Of a stretch of 64,000 nt of DNA, positions 53,396-63,577 are shown piece after piece. Numbering within the stretch: position 1 is the stretch's first letter; every line of letters begins with the position of its first letter. The DNA comes from Paraburkholderia antibiotica (lineage in GTDB: Bacteria > Pseudomonadota > Gammaproteobacteria > Burkholderiales > Burkholderiaceae). Both the position numbers and the translations under genes were made by a program. The notes under the pieces are model-generated. The model was not told the DNA's origin, did no database searches, and saw nothing but the letters and a program-made list of their open reading frames with translations. The stretch is taken from NCBI RefSeq assembly GCF_012927125.1, contig NZ_JABBFZ010000003.1, positions 310,001 through 374,000 on the forward strand. Direction: 5' to 3'.

Positions 53396-54709
53396 ATGCT
53401 AAGAGCGATCTATCGTGCGCTCTGGTGGCTGATTGCGCCGCTGGCCGTGTTGCGTCTGCTGATCCGTTCGCGCAGGGAGCGCGGCTATCGCGAGCATATC
53501 GGCGAGCGTTTCGGTTATTCGCGCGGACGGTTGCCCGAAGATCAGGCGCCGTTGATCTGGGTGCATGCGGTGTCGGTCGGCGAGACGCGCGCCGCGCAGC
53601 CGTTGATCGAGGCGCTGATCAAGGCACGCCCCGACGCGCGCATTCTGCTCACACACATGACGCCGAGCGGCCGCGCGACCGGCATCGAGATTTTCGGCGA
53701 CCGCGTGCTGCGCAGCTATCTGCCGTACGACATGCCGCACGCGGTGCGGCGTTTTCTGCGCGCGTGGCGGCCGTCGCTCGGTCTCGTGATGGAAACCGAA
53801 GTGTGGCCGACGTTGATCGACGAATGCCGGCGCGCCGACGTGCCGCTCGTGTTGACCAATGCGCGGATGTCGGCGCGCTCGTACAAGCGCGCGGCGAAAT
53901 TCGGCGGCGCAACGAAGGACGTGTTCGGCGGCTTTGCACGCGTGCTCGCGCAGAGCCCGTCCGACGCCGAGCGCCTGACGTCGCTCGGCGCGCGCAACGT
54001 CGCGGTGCTCGGCAATCTGAAATTCGACATGAGCACGCCGCCCGAACTCGCGGCGCGCGGCCATGCGTGGCGCGCGGCGATCGGCACGCGGCCGGTGTGG
54101 GTCGCGGCGAGCACGCGCGAGGGCGAAGAGGCGCTGGTGCTCGAAGCGTTCGCGGCGCTCGGCGTCGATAACGCGTTGCTGATTCTGGTGCCGCGTCATC
54201 CGCAGCGCTTCAATGAAGTGGCGGCGCTCGTCGACAAGGCGGGGCTGCGGCTTGCGCGCCGCTCGGACTGGGCGCCGGATGCGAAGGTCGCGTCGGCGGC
54301 GCTGGGCGCGGAGGGCGGCGTGCCGCCGTTGCCGCAGGACGTGGCGGTGCTGCTCGGCGATTCGATGGGCGAGTTGGGTGCTTATTACGCGGCGTCGGAT
54401 CTCGCGTTTATCGGCGGCAGTCTGTTGCCGCTTGGCGGGCAGAACCTGATCGAAGCATGCGCGGTCGGCGTGCCGGTGCTGATCGGTCCGCACGTGTTCA
54501 ACTTCACGCAGGCCACGGCGGATGCGGTTGCCGCAGGCGCGGCCGTGCAGGTGCAGGATCCGGCCGATCTGGCGCGCGCGCTGCGCGAGCTCTTCGGCGA
54601 CAAGGCGCGGCGGCTCGCGATGGGCGGTGCGGCGTCGGCGTTCGCGGCAAGGCATCGTGGGGCGACGGTGCGTACGGTGGATGTGTTGGCGGCGTTGTTG
54701 CCGGAGTGA
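53396..54709 (+). CDS. waaA: 3-deoxy-D-manno-octulosonic acid transferase
   Basis: Transfers Kdo from CMP-Kdo to lipid IVA; anchored in the inner membrane by its N-terminal segment (residues ~1-24). The 437-residue product has IWVHAVSVGETRAAQPLI (catalytic Glu), LLTHMTPSGRATG, NARMSARSYKRA, VAASTREGEEALVLEAF and FIGGSLLPLGGQNLIEA, all typical of WaaA. GCGGAG lies 6 bases before the ATG. Followed by a 404-base gap with a perfect inverted repeat. Confidence 0.96.
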   Translation: MLRAIYRALWWLIAPLAVLRLLIRSRRERGYREHIGERFGYSRGRLPEDQAPLIWVHAVSVGETRAAQPLIEALIKARPDARILLTHMTPSGRATGIEIFGDRVLRSYLPYDMPHAVRRFLRAWRPSLGLVMETEVWPTLIDECRRADVPLVLTNARMSARSYKRAAKFGGATKDVFGGFARVLAQSPSDAERLTSLGARNVAVLGNLKFDMSTPPELAARGHAWRAAIGTRPVWVAASTREGEEALVLEAFAALGVDNALLILVPRHPQRFNEVAALVDKAGLRLARRSDWAPDAKVASAALGAEGGVPPLPQDVAVLLGDSMGELGAYYAASDLAFIGGSLLPLGGQNLIEACAVGVPVLIGPHVFNFTQATADAVAAGAAVQVQDPADLARALRELFGDKARRLAMGGAASAFAARHRGATVRTVDVLAALLPE

Positions 54710-55113
54710 GGCTTTAAGCGCGTCGACGTCCAGCGGAATTTTTGCGAAGCGCTTGATTCGTGTTCAGTCAATGCTCAATCGGCCCACTCGTATCGCACGA
54801 CGATTCACGAGTGGGCGTCTTGCCCGCTCCTTTGCTATGAGACGGCCTGGCCGTCGACAAATGCGGCTGAAGGCCTTGCGCGGGACGCTGCGCATCGCGA
54901 CCGATTTCAACGATACCCAGCCTGACTGTCAGCACAGCAGTTAGCAATGCAAGCCATCTTCGTCCGCCTTTGTGCTTCTTGCGGCGGCGCTCCGATTCTC
55001 GTCGGGCACGGATGCATATTTCTATATCGATGGGCATGAGCGCCTCGTGAGATTTTGGTCTCACGGTAGCGCACGCGGTATCTGTTCGGCGAACACGAAA
55101 GCAGGAATTTTTA
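54710..55113 (+). other. Intergenic region between waaA and the orphan gene
   Basis: 404 bases without a supportable gene. It holds a perfect 10-base inverted repeat (54782-54816). Composition falls in GC toward the right end, marking the start of the foreign-looking gene at 55114. Confidence 0.55.
54782..54816. terminator. Perfect 10-base inverted repeat after waaA
   Basis: GCCCACTCGT (54782-54791) and ACGAGTGGGC (54807-54816) with a 15-base loop, 73 bases after the waaA stop. No T-run follows. It could end the core-LPS transcript or bind a protein. Confidence 0.5.
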
Positions 55114-56379
55114 TTGGATTTTGTGTGCGATGACGGGAAACGCCTCGTGCTATTTTTTCAGGCGTCCTCGTACACAAACCACAAAAGTCGTTCCTTATTC
55201 GCCATGCCCGTAGAACAGCTCCTGCACCCAAAATTCAAGGATCTACCCACGCGCTCCATTCGCGTCAGTGCTTTTACGTTTGAAGTGGAAAAGCACTTCG
55301 TGTCCGATGTGCAGTTCAGGGAGCGTTTGTCTTATCCGGAGATAAAGGAAAAAATCGAGACTGCGTTGTGGACGGCAACGAATGCGGATAGTGGGCTCAG
55401 TGCGCGCCAATGGCCGAAGTGGCTGAAAGGAAACCTGAAAAACGAGCCGAATTATTTGCGAAAGCTCGCGGAGGCGTTGTATCTCGATACGAACGTTTCG
55501 GCCATACTCGACTTCGACGCAAGCAATCGTTCGATTGGATTGTTTCTGCGGATGCTCGATGTGTTCGCTTACCGGAGCACAACGGCGAAGAGGGAGTCGA
55601 AAGACGCACGCGCCAAACGGCGCACGGCGAGAGAAGGTTTGCAAAGACTTCAGTCGGTCTGGGAAGTGGGTTATTGGCATCACATGTTCCGGTTGCGCAA
55701 GCATTGGCTGGTTCCCGGCGACGGCATATCGGACCATAGCCTGCCGTGTGCAAAGGTGCCTGTCAGACTCAGGACGGGCGTAAATCTTCCTTCAATGTTC
55801 ATCAAGGAAGATCCGTCGATTATGTATTTCTATCTCCCGCCTGAACTGCTCTCACGCTATGAGCCTGATGCGCCGTTGACCGTGCTGCAATTTCTCCTGC
55901 GGTTTCTATTGCACATCGATGCTCGGACATTTGCGCCTATTCAGACGTTTGCTCTCGATCTTGCGTCGGCAAGCCTTGCCATGTCGACGCTGGCTCACTG
56001 GGACGACGAGAACATCTTTTTCCGTTGCACTGCGAAAAGGCGCGCATTTGACGCGGTAAAAGGGCTGTTCTTTTCGGATAAGAGGGCCTTCGATGACGTT
56101 GTCTCGATGATCGAAGAAGACCTTCCGTGGTTGTCCGACAGGCTTAACGACGTGAGTCATCTTCCCGGGTTGCTGGAGTCGCTCAGACAGCAGTTCGACA
56201 CCGCGCTCGAAAGCTATGGAATAAGCCCGAGAAAAATCCGGCAGCTTTATTGGAACGCTGGTGCGGATTCGCTGAGCGGAGTATTCGGTACGCCGGAGGA
56301 AGCCGCCCGCATGATCGGTTTGGACTTGCTTCGAACGCGCCGGTCTTTCAAACCCTCAACAATCCCTTCTTCTCGATAA
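55114..56379 (+). CDS. Low-GC orphan protein, unknown function
   Basis: 421-residue soluble protein that I do not recognise. There is no signal peptide or membrane segment. A basic, Lys/Arg-rich stretch lies at ~157-175 ([17 protein letters not shown]). [12 protein letters not shown] and [14 protein letters not shown] near 97-128 could form helices of a DNA-binding type, but this is speculative. The TTG at 55114 has AGGA 7 bases before it; ATG at 55204 is the alternative. Base composition is clearly poorer in GC than its neighbours. Its last 32 bases overlap the end of ureG on the opposite strand, so its final residues are read antisense to ureG. Confidence 0.72.
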   Translation: MDFVCDDGKRLVLFFQASSYTNHKSRSLFAMPVEQLLHPKFKDLPTRSIRVSAFTFEVEKHFVSDVQFRERLSYPEIKEKIETALWTATNADSGLSARQWPKWLKGNLKNEPNYLRKLAEALYLDTNVSAILDFDASNRSIGLFLRMLDVFAYRSTTAKRESKDARAKRRTAREGLQRLQSVWEVGYWHHMFRLRKHWLVPGDGISDHSLPCAKVPVRLRTGVNLPSMFIKEDPSIMYFYLPPELLSRYEPDAPLTVLQFLLRFLLHIDARTFAPIQTFALDLASASLAMSTLAHWDDENIFFRCTAKRRAFDAVKGLFFSDKRAFDDVVSMIEEDLPWLSDRLNDVSHLPGLLESLRQQFDTALESYGISPRKIRQLYWNAGADSLSGVFGTPEEAARMIGLDLLRTRRSFKPSTIPSSR

Positions 56380-57013
56380 ACGCAACCACCTCACCCAGCC
56401 CGTCGAGCGCCTTCAGATTGCACATCACGAACGGCCGCTCGCCGCGCATCTTCTTCGCATCCGATGCCATCACGTCGAGGTTCGCGCCGACCAGCGGCGC
56501 GAGGTCCGTCTTGTTGATCACCAGCAGGTCCGACTTCGTGATGCCGGGGCCGCCCTTGCGCGGAATCTTCTCGCCGCCCGCGACGTCGATCACGTAGATC
56601 GTCAGGTCCGATAGCTCCGGGCTGAAGGTCGCCGCGAGATTGTCGCCGCCCGATTCGATGAACACGATATCCGCGTCCGGAAAACGCGTGAGCATGCGGT
56701 CGACCGCTTCGAGGTTGATCGATGCGTCCTCGCGGATCGCCGTGTGCGGGCAGCCGCCCGTCTCGACACCCATGATCCGTTCGGCCGGCAGCGCGCCCGC
56801 TACTGTCAGCAGACGCTGGTCTTCCTTCGTGTAGATGTCGTTGGTGATCGCGACGAGGTCGTACTGGTCGCGCATCGCCTTGCACAGCATTTCGAGCAGC
56901 GTGGTCTTGCCCGAGCCGACCGGGCCACCGACGCCCACGCGCAGCGGCGGCAGCTTCTTCGTGCGAGTGTTTCGATTGTTCAGGGGAGCAGCGGGATGAT
57001 GCGGTGCGTTCAT
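56348..57013 (-). CDS. ureG: Urease accessory GTPase UreG
   Basis: SIMIBI-class GTPase that powers nickel delivery to urease. The 221-residue product has the P-loop [38 protein letters not shown] (with the Cys-Pro-His nickel motif), [17 protein letters not shown] and [10 protein letters not shown]. It is last in the urease operon. A 9-base tandem repeat lies between its start and ureF. Its 3-prime end overlaps the convergent orphan gene by 32 bases. Confidence 0.97.
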   Translation of the reverse strand: MNAPHHPAAPLNNRNTRTKKLPPLRVGVGGPVGSGKTTLLEMLCKAMRDQYDLVAITNDIYTKEDQRLLTVAGALPAERIMGVETGGCPHTAIREDASINLEAVDRMLTRFPDADIVFIESGGDNLAATFSPELSDLTIYVIDVAGGEKIPRKGGPGITKSDLLVINKTDLAPLVGANLDVMASDAKKMRGERPFVMCNLKALDGLGEVVAFIEKKGLLRV

Positions 57014-57023
57014 GATGAATTGT

Positions 57024-57054
57024 CCAGTGATTCCAGTGATTCCAGTGATGCCAG
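57024..57054. repeat. 9-base tandem repeat between ureF and ureG
   Basis: CCAGTGATT is present at 57024-57032 and 57033-57041, then as CCAGTGATG at 57042-57050 and a partial CCAG. It lies in the 73-base gap before the ureG start (10 bases away), where copy number changes could alter the leader length. Confidence 0.65.
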
Positions 57055-57086
57055 GCGTGCTGGTCGTCTCGATCGCGCAATAGCGA

Positions 57087-57767
57087 CTACGAGCGGAACA
57101 GTCGCGAATACTGCGACTCGTGGCGCGCCGACAGAATGCCGAGTTGCGGTGCGAAGGTGTTGAGATTCTCGCGCGACGTGGCGAGCGCGCGCGCGACGGC
57201 CGCGTCGATCGGTTCGCGTAGCGCGACGATGATGCGTTGGCCCGCGAGCTGGCCGAGCGGCACCGCCTTCAATGCGGCCGCCGCCTGGTTCTCGACCCAA
57301 CTGAATGCATAGGCGGCGAGCGCGGCATCGACGGCGGCGTCGTGCGCGTGAACAGCGAATGCGAACGCGGTGGGCTGCGCGAGCGGCGTGATCGCGGAGA
57401 GCGTTGCGCGTCGTGACGCATCGCCCCATTCGAGCGACACGCACAATTGCCGCAGCGACCAGCCCATCTGCTCGGTTTCGCGGCGCAGTTCGGCGGACTC
57501 GCGGCTTGCGAGGAATTCGGCGTTCGCGTCGCGGAGGTCCGCGATGTCATGCGTGCGCCAGCGCTCGATCTGCTGCGCGAGGAATGGCAGTTCGCCGCGC
57601 GCGAGCACGTCGGTCAAACCACTTTCGATCCATGCGCGCGCGGAATCGGCATCGGTAATCAGTTGCGCTTCGATCGCCGCTTCGAGCCCCTGCGAATAGC
57701 TGAACGCGCCGATCGGCAGTGCCGGCGACGCGAGATGCAACAGCGCGGTGAATTCAGCGATGCGCAT
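57087..57767 (-). CDS. ureF: Urease accessory protein UreF
   Basis: Adaptor that links UreD/UreH and UreG in urease maturation. The 226-residue product starts [20 protein letters not shown], followed by [13 protein letters not shown], the conserved UreF N-terminus, and has [12 protein letters not shown] and [20 protein letters not shown]. The frame is open upstream to 58010 but that part lies in ureE; ATG at 57767 starts the homology. It overlaps the ureE end by 14 bases. Confidence 0.95.
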   Translation of the reverse strand: MRIAEFTALLHLASPALPIGAFSYSQGLEAAIEAQLITDADSARAWIESGLTDVLARGELPFLAQQIERWRTHDIADLRDANAEFLASRESAELRRETEQMGWSLRQLCVSLEWGDASRRATLSAITPLAQPTAFAFAVHAHDAAVDAALAAYAFSWVENQAAAALKAVPLGQLAGQRIIVALREPIDAAVARALATSRENLNTFAPQLGILSARHESQYSRLFRS

Positions 57768-58446
57768 GACGATGCGGGTGGTGCGCGTGGCCGTGGCCGC
57801 AGCAATCGTCGTGCGAGTGATCGCCGTGGTTGTGGCCATGCTCATGCTCGTGCTTGTGCGAGTGAGCTTGCGCGGGTTCGTGCGAATACGCATGCTCATG
57901 CGAGCCCTCGTGGTCATGCGAATGCTCGTGATGCTCCCCGAACACCTGCTGCGCGAGCGCATAGTCTTCAGCGAAAGTGTCGTCGTGCCCATGCTTGTGT
58001 CCGCCGCCATACGCGCCGGTTTCCGGTTGGAACGGCAGCGCCGCCTGCTCGACCGTCGCGCCGATGCGCGTGAGCATGTCGGCGAGCACCGGATCGTATT
58101 CGAGCTTCAGATAATCGGCGCCCACTTCGACCGGCGTGTGCCGGTTACCGAGGTGATACGCGGCGCGCGTGAGCGTCAGCGTGTTCGGCGCGCGGACGTA
58201 GAGCACGGCTTCAGGCGCGGCCACCACGCGCACGAGGCCGCCGTCGTCGGCAATCAGCACGTCGCCGTCGCGCAGCACGGTGCCGCGCGGCAGCAGCACG
58301 GCGACGTCTTCGCTGTTATCGAGCGTCGCGGCGAGGCGGCTTTTGCGGCGCTCGTCGAACGCGAGGGTCAGGGTCGGCGCGCGCTTGACGAGCACCGGCG
58401 CCAGCTTCAGATGCGGCGCGAGCAGTTTGTTCAGGGTACGCATCAT
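57754..58446 (-). CDS. ureE: Urease nickel chaperone UreE with long His-rich tail
   Basis: Nickel metallochaperone of 230 residues. The N-terminal and central domains have [33 protein letters not shown] and [12 protein letters not shown]. The C-terminal 81 residues contain 27 histidines, interspersed with Asp and Glu and one CC pair, a larger metal-binding tail than in most UreE proteins I recall. The start ATG at 58446 shares one base with the ureC stop (TGATG); ATG at 58443 is equally possible. It overlaps ureF by 14 bases. Confidence 0.95.
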   Translation of the reverse strand: MMRTLNKLLAPHLKLAPVLVKRAPTLTLAFDERRKSRLAATLDNSEDVAVLLPRGTVLRDGDVLIADDGGLVRVVAAPEAVLYVRAPNTLTLTRAAYHLGNRHTPVEVGADYLKLEYDPVLADMLTRIGATVEQAALPFQPETGAYGGGHKHGHDDTFAEDYALAQQVFGEHHEHSHDHEGSHEHAYSHEPAQAHSHKHEHEHGHNHGDHSHDDCCGHGHAHHPHRHAHR

Positions 58447-60152
58447 CAGAACAGGAAATAGCGTTGCGCCATCGGCAGCACGGTGGCCGGCTCGCAGGTC
58501 AGCAACTGACCGTCGGCGATCACCTGATAGGTTTCCGGATCGACGCTGATCGACGGACGCCACGCGTTGTGAATCATGTCGGCCTTCGTCACGCTGCGGC
58601 AGTTCTTCACCGCGACGATACGCTTCGTGAGGCCATAACGTTCGGCGACGTTCGCATCGGCCGCGAGCTGCGACACGAAAGTGAGCGACGTGCGTCCGAG
58701 AGCGCCGCCGCGCGTCGCGAACATCTCGCGATAGTGAACCGGCTGTGGCGTTGGAATCGATGCATTCGGGTCGCCCATCTGCGCCATCGCGATCATCCCG
58801 CCCTTCAGGATCAGCGACGGCTTGATGCCGAAAAACGCCGGCTCCCAGAACACCAGGTCGGCCCACTTGCCGGGCTCGATCGAGCCGACCTCGTGCGCGA
58901 TGCCGTGCGTGAGCGCCGGATTGATCGTGTACTTCGCGACATAGCGTTTCGCGCGGAAATTATCGTGGCGCGCATTGTCCTCGGGCAGTGCGCCGCGCTG
59001 CACCTTCATCTTGTGCGCGGTCTGCCACGTGCGGATGATCACTTCGCCGACGCGCCCCATCGCCTGGGAATCCGAAGAAAGCATCGACAGCGCGCCGAGA
59101 TCGTGCAGGATGTCTTCGGCCGCGATCGTCTCGCGACGAATCCGCGACTCGGCAAACGCGATGTCTTCCGCGATCGACGGGTCCAGGTGATGACACACCA
59201 TCAGCATGTCGAGATGCTCTTCGAGCGTGTTGACCGTGTACGGCCGGGTCGGATTGGTCGACGACGGCAGCACGTTCGCTTCGCCGCACACCTTGATGAT
59301 GTCCGGCGCGTGGCCGCCGCCCGCGCCCTCGGTGTGATACGTGTGGATCGTGCGGCCCTTGAACGCGGCCACCGTCGCTTCGACGAAGCCCGCTTCGTTC
59401 AGCGTGTCCGTGTGGATCGCGACCTGGGTGTCGGTGTCGTCGGCGACGGACAGGCAATTGTCGATCGCGGCGGGCGTCGAACCCCAGTCCTCGTGCAGCT
59501 TCAGACCGATCGCACCGGCCGCGATCTGTTCGAGCGCCGGCTGAGGCTGGCTCACGTTGCCTTTGCCGAGAAAGCCGAGATTCATCGGATAGCCGTCGGC
59601 GGCCTGCAGCATGCGCTCCATGTGCCACGGTCCCGGCGTGCAGGTGGTCGCGTTGGTGCCGGTCGCGGGGCCGGTGCCGCCGCCGAGCATCGTCGTCACG
59701 CCGCTCGCGAGCGCTTCCTCGATCTGCTGCGGGCTGATGAAGTGGATGTGCGTATCGATGCCGCCCGCCGTCACGATCAGCCCTTCGCCGGCGATCACCT
59801 CGGTCGACGCGCCGATCGCGATCGTCACGTCCGGCTGGATGTCGGGGTTGCCCGCCTTGCCGATCGCGGCGATGCGACCGTCCTTGATGCCGATGTCGGC
59901 CTTCACGATGCCCCAGTGATCGAGGATCACCGCGTTCGTCACGACCGTATCGACAACGTCCGCATGCACGCGCTGCGACTGGCCCATGCCGTCGCGAATC
60001 ACCTTGCCGCCGCCGAACTTGACCTCTTCGCCATAGGTCGTGAAGTCGCGCTCGATCTCGATCAGCAGGTCGGTGTCGGCGAGGCGCACGCGGTCGCCGG
60101 TGGTGGGGCCGAACATCTCTGCGTATGCGCGGCGGCCAATGCGTAGTGTCAT
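58446..60152 (-). CDS. ureC: Urease alpha subunit
   Basis: Catalytic subunit that hydrolyses urea to ammonia and carbamate at a dinickel site. The 568-residue product has [14 protein letters not shown] (Ni ligands), [16 protein letters not shown] (carbamylated Lys), [16 protein letters not shown] (Ni-binding His) and VCHHLDP (flap His). The C-terminal end is FLF. ATG at 60152 is chosen over an open extension to 60170 because [20 protein letters not shown] begins the family homology. It lies 43 bases after ureB. Confidence 0.98.
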   Translation of the reverse strand: MTLRIGRRAYAEMFGPTTGDRVRLADTDLLIEIERDFTTYGEEVKFGGGKVIRDGMGQSQRVHADVVDTVVTNAVILDHWGIVKADIGIKDGRIAAIGKAGNPDIQPDVTIAIGASTEVIAGEGLIVTAGGIDTHIHFISPQQIEEALASGVTTMLGGGTGPATGTNATTCTPGPWHMERMLQAADGYPMNLGFLGKGNVSQPQPALEQIAAGAIGLKLHEDWGSTPAAIDNCLSVADDTDTQVAIHTDTLNEAGFVEATVAAFKGRTIHTYHTEGAGGGHAPDIIKVCGEANVLPSSTNPTRPYTVNTLEEHLDMLMVCHHLDPSIAEDIAFAESRIRRETIAAEDILHDLGALSMLSSDSQAMGRVGEVIIRTWQTAHKMKVQRGALPEDNARHDNFRAKRYVAKYTINPALTHGIAHEVGSIEPGKWADLVFWEPAFFGIKPSLILKGGMIAMAQMGDPNASIPTPQPVHYREMFATRGGALGRTSLTFVSQLAADANVAERYGLTKRIVAVKNCRSVTKADMIHNAWRPSISVDPETYQVIADGQLLTCEPATVLPMAQRYFLF

Positions 60153-60195
60153 GGTGTGAGTCCGAAGCAACGAGGTTGCGGGGGAAGAGGAGGCG

Positions 60196-60501
60196 TCACA
60201 GCTTGCCCATCACCCGGCCGTTGAAACCGTAGACGATGCGTTCGCCCGCCAGCGCGACGAGCTCGACCGTGCGTTCCTGGCCCGGCTCGAAGCGCACCGC
60301 GGTGCCGGCCGCGATGTTCAGCCGGAAGCCGCGCGCGGCCTCGCGATCGAACGACAGCGCGTCGTTCACTTCGTAGAAGTGGTAGTGCGAGCCGATCTGC
60401 ACCGGACGGTCGCCGGTATTCGACACGAGCACCGTCACGGTGGCGCGGCCTGCGTTCAGCTCGTGCTCGCCGTCGTCGATGAGGAGTTCGCCGGGAATCA
60501 T
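60196..60501 (-). CDS. ureB: Urease beta subunit
   Basis: Small structural subunit of urease, 101 residues: [37 protein letters not shown]-type core (here [12 protein letters not shown]), [19 protein letters not shown] and the C-terminal [12 protein letters not shown]. Normal length. It lies 25 bases after ureA and 43 before ureC. Confidence 0.98.
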   Translation of the reverse strand: MIPGELLIDDGEHELNAGRATVTVLVSNTGDRPVQIGSHYHFYEVNDALSFDREAARGFRLNIAAGTAVRFEPGQERTVELVALAGERIVYGFNGRVMGKL

Positions 60502-60526
60502 GAAAGCTGCCTTGACGATGAAGGGT

Positions 60527-60829
60527 TCACGGAATCGGATGGTGCACGGTGACGAGCTTGGTGCCGTCCGGGAAGGTCGCCTCGACCTGGATGTCGGGAA
60601 TCATCTCGGGCACGCCTTCCATCACGTCGGCGCGCGTGAGCAGCGTGGTGCCGTAGTGCATGACTTCGGCGACGCTCTGGCCGTCGCGCGCGGCTTCCAT
60701 CAGCGCGGCGGTGATGAAGGCGACTGCCTCCGGGTAGTTCAGCTTGAGGCCGCGCGCGCGGCGTCGTTCGGCGAGCAGCGCGGCGGTGAAGATCAGCAGC
60801 TTGTCCTTCTCGCGAGGTGTCAGCTTCAT
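60527..60829 (-). CDS. ureA: Urease gamma subunit
   Basis: Small structural subunit of urease, 100 residues: [60 protein letters not shown] and the C-terminal HHPIP. Normal length. Separated from the solute-binding protein gene by a 206-base gap. Confidence 0.98.
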   Translation of the reverse strand: MKLTPREKDKLLIFTAALLAERRRARGLKLNYPEAVAFITAALMEAARDGQSVAEVMHYGTTLLTRADVMEGVPEMIPDIQVEATFPDGTKLVTVHHPIP

Positions 60830-61035
60830 GGGAGTCGGAGTTCCGGCGTTGAGGTGTCGTAGCGGTGTGGCGGTATGACGATGCGCGGTGCGGTGATGCA
60901 GAACGATTGGCGTTGCGCCATCAGCCGGTCACGGTAGCAAGTCCGGCTAACGGCGCGCTTACAGAGGCGGTTGCGGCTGGGCTTCTCGCTACGCTTGTCA
61001 CCACGTCTGCCGCCACGCGTGTCGCTAAAGTCGCG

Positions 61036-61848
61036 TCACAGATCGGCGGGCAACGGTGCGCCGAACCACTTCTTCGACATCGTGTTGAGCGTGCCGTCGT
61101 GCTTCGCCTGCGCGATCGTGGCATCGACTTTCTGCTGCAGGCGCGGCTCGTTTTTGTTCATACCGACGAAGCACGGCGAGTTTTTGATCACGAACTTCGG
61201 CTCCGGCCGGCGCGGCGGATTTTTCGCGAGGATCGCGGCCGCGACGATGTTGCCCGCCGCGATCAGTTGCACCTGGCCGGACAGGAACGCGGCGATCGTC
61301 GCGTTGTTGTCCTCGAAACGTTTGATCGTCGCGTTCGGTGCCATCTGCGAGAGGCCGATTTCCTCGAGCGCGCCGCGCGTTGCGCCGACGGTCTTGCCGG
61401 TGAGATCGGCGGGACCGCTCACCTTGAGGTCGGCGGGGCCGAACACGCCCTGGTAGTACGGCGCGTACGAGGTCGAAAAGTCGATCACCTTCTCGCGCTC
61501 TGGCGTCTTGCCGAGCGACGAGATCACCAGATCGACCTTGCCGGTCTGTAGATACGGAATGCGGTTCGCGCTGTTGACCGGCACGAGTTCGAGCTTCACG
61601 TTCATCGCTTTCGCGAGCAGCGTGGCAGTGTCGATGTCGTAGCCCTGCGGCTTCATGTCGGGGCCGACCGAACCGAACGGTGGGTAATCCTCGGGCACCG
61701 CGACCTTGAGCACGCCGGCTTTGGCGATGTTGTCGAGCGTGTCGGCGTGCGCGGCGCCCGAATGAAACGCGAGATCGGCGACGATGGGTAGCGCGAGCAG
61801 GGCGGCCAGCAGCGCGCGGCGTGCGGGGCGGGGAAAGGTGCGAGTCAT
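61036..61848 (-). CDS. Family 3 solute-binding protein (amino-acid type) within the urease operon
   Basis: Periplasmic substrate-binding protein of an ABC importer, 270 residues, with a signal peptide ending near AHADT (residues ~1-35). The mature part has VLKVAVPEDYPPFGSVGPD, GYDIDTATLLAKAM, YLQTGKVDLVISSLGKTPER and the C-terminal NTMSKKWFG, typical of PF00497 proteins that bind polar amino acids. No permease or ATPase gene is next to it. It lies between ureD (62306) and ureA (60829) on the same strand, 206 bases from ureA and 457 bases from ureD. Confidence 0.93.
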   Translation of the reverse strand: MTRTFPRPARRALLAALLALPIVADLAFHSGAAHADTLDNIAKAGVLKVAVPEDYPPFGSVGPDMKPQGYDIDTATLLAKAMNVKLELVPVNSANRIPYLQTGKVDLVISSLGKTPEREKVIDFSTSYAPYYQGVFGPADLKVSGPADLTGKTVGATRGALEEIGLSQMAPNATIKRFEDNNATIAAFLSGQVQLIAAGNIVAAAILAKNPPRRPEPKFVIKNSPCFVGMNKNEPRLQQKVDATIAQAKHDGTLNTMSKKWFGAPLPADL

Positions 61849-62305
61849 GGTTCGGGCGGTAGCGTGGTGGTGTGGGTGTTGGTGTCGTTCGCGTTGTCGT
61901 TGGCGGGGCGGTCGGGATTGGTGCGTCGTCGCTTGCCGCCGGGTGCCGTCGTGCCGTTGTGCGTCCGCGCGGCAGTGCGATGACGGCGGCGCGGCGGAAT
62001 CTAACGCAAGCTATATGCCAACGCGTGACGGTGGGTGTTTGGCGGGCCGATAAGCGGCGCGCGCACGGATTTGGGGCGCGCGAATGCGCCGGTTTGGTGC
62101 GGCCTGGGTGTTATGAAGGTGAAAGGCGGGGCGCGGTTTGGCGCGGCTTCGCGTGGAGTTCGCGGTATGCGCGGCTTGATGTGAACTGCGGTACAGCCCG
62201 GCGCAAAGGGTCACGCATGAACTACGCACGGACTACCGTGAGCGAACTACCGGGCAACCGTTGCGTTGCTTCGTGCTACCGAGCTCAACGACCCCGCCCG
62301 ACCAC
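61849..62305 (-). other. Gap between ureD and the solute-binding protein gene
   Basis: 457 bases without a supportable gene. It is GC-rich with GTG/GGT-rich stretches near 61861-61925. A chance-looking match to the RfaH ops core on the plus strand is discussed under rejected items. No convincing promoter was found. Confidence 0.5.
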
Positions 62306-63187
62306 TCAGGTTGACCAGATCCGCAACGGCACCGCGTCAACGCCATGCACGAGCGGCCGCAACTGCAGCCAGCAGCGCGTTAGCGCATTCTGTAACGTTT
62401 CCATCGACCGTGACACCGCGCGCACCAGCAGCACCCCTTGCGTTACGCACGAGGCCGCCGCTCGCAACGTATCGTCGAACGGCAGTTGCGCGGTTAGCGC
62501 TTCGGCGAGCGCATCGTCGCACGCGGGGCCGATCGCCCATAGCGTGCCGTAGGCGGGAAAGCCGGCCAGCCCTTGCGGCGCGTCGCGCAACGGATCGTCG
62601 GCGGTGAGGCTCGCGCGTTCGAACCACAGCAGCTCGCCGTTCGCACCGACGATGCGCGACACCGCGCTCAGGCTGCCGGCCGACCAGCGCTCGCCGGCCG
62701 CCTGGCGGCCGAGCTGCGTCGCGTCCCAACCGATCGCGCTCGCGCCGTCGGCGAGCGTCAGCGAGAAATCGAGCTGCGCATGCGCGTGGTCGAACACGAT
62801 GTTGTTCTGCGGCAGCCAGTCGAGCTTCGCGTGTGCGCCGACGTCTAGCGCGATGCGCTGCCGCGCGGCGCGGCCGTTCGACTTGTACCACTTGGTTGCG
62901 CCGGGCGTCGTCAGCACCGCGTGCGTGCGCGTGCCGACCGCGATGTCGATGTCGAGCTGATCGCCGCCCGCGATGCCGCCAGGCGGATGCACGATCACCG
63001 CGTGACAGATCGCCGGTCCTTCCGGATAGAGCGGCCGCTGCACGCGCAGCGGGCCGTCGTGCCGCCGGTGCGCGAGCGTCGTGCGTCCGTCGTTATCGAC
63101 GAAGCCCAGTTCGAGACGCGCGCGCCACGGCGAATGCGCGGCGGGCTGCGCGGTAGCGAGCGTGACGTGGTTTTCGTGAAGCGACAT
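62306..63187 (-). CDS. ureD: Urease accessory protein UreD
   Basis: Scaffold protein for urease maturation (UreH in some species). The 293-residue product has [54 protein letters not shown] and [17 protein letters not shown]. The central block is [16 protein letters not shown], typical of UreD. It is the first gene of the urease cluster but is separated from ureA by the solute-binding protein gene and two gaps. Confidence 0.96.
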   Translation of the reverse strand: MSLHENHVTLATAQPAAHSPWRARLELGFVDNDGRTTLAHRRHDGPLRVQRPLYPEGPAICHAVIVHPPGGIAGGDQLDIDIAVGTRTHAVLTTPGATKWYKSNGRAARQRIALDVGAHAKLDWLPQNNIVFDHAHAQLDFSLTLADGASAIGWDATQLGRQAAGERWSAGSLSAVSRIVGANGELLWFERASLTADDPLRDAPQGLAGFPAYGTLWAIGPACDDALAEALTAQLPFDDTLRAAASCVTQGVLLVRAVSRSMETLQNALTRCWLQLRPLVHGVDAVPLRIWST

Positions 63188-63315
63188 GCGAGTGAAGAAA
63201 GTGAAGAGGCGAGGGGCGTGGACGACGCGGCGAGAATAGCACGCATGCCACGGCGACAGACGTGCGGGTTTGCAATGCCAGGTTCAACTACCGAAGTTCA
63301 ACTACCGCAGTTCAA

Positions 63316-63513
63316 CTACGACGCCGTGCCCTCCGCCGAAGGCTCGGTCGCCGACAACACCTTGATGCCTTCCCAGTGCGGATGCAGCAGACGCAGCATC
63401 GCCGCGATCGCGCGTGGCGTGTTTTCCGCGACGGTCAACGAATCGCTGCCCGTCAGGATCGCTTTCTTGCCATGCTGGCAGTACTGATATTCGACGTGAA
63501 CCGTCACGGACAT
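63316..63513 (-). CDS. Small unknown protein, 65 residues
   Basis: Not recognised. The product begins MSVTVHVEYQYCQHGKKA and contains TGSDSLTVAENTPRAIAAML. The open frame runs further upstream to 63969, but the ATG at 63513 with AGAGAAAC before it is the natural start. It lies 64 bases after the other small gene on the same strand, upstream of ureD, and may form a two-gene unit with it. Confidence 0.55.
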   Translation of the reverse strand: MSVTVHVEYQYCQHGKKAILTGSDSLTVAENTPRAIAAMLRLLHPHWEGIKVLSATEPSAEGTAS

Positions 63514-63577
63514 ATGTTTCTCTGTGATCGATTGAGGGGATACAGGTATCGCGGTTGAAGCGAAACAGCGAGCGTGT

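Noticed and set aside
58464-60146. 560-codon open frame antisense to ureC
   Set aside because: It is an artefact of high GC at third positions in ureC; the product is Arg/His-rich with no family similarity.
61855-61866. Exact GGCGGTAGCGTG, the RfaH ops core of JUMPstart elements
   Set aside because: It is on the plus strand pointing away from the adjacent minus-strand gene and upstream of no polysaccharide gene; a 12-base chance match in GC-rich DNA is plausible.
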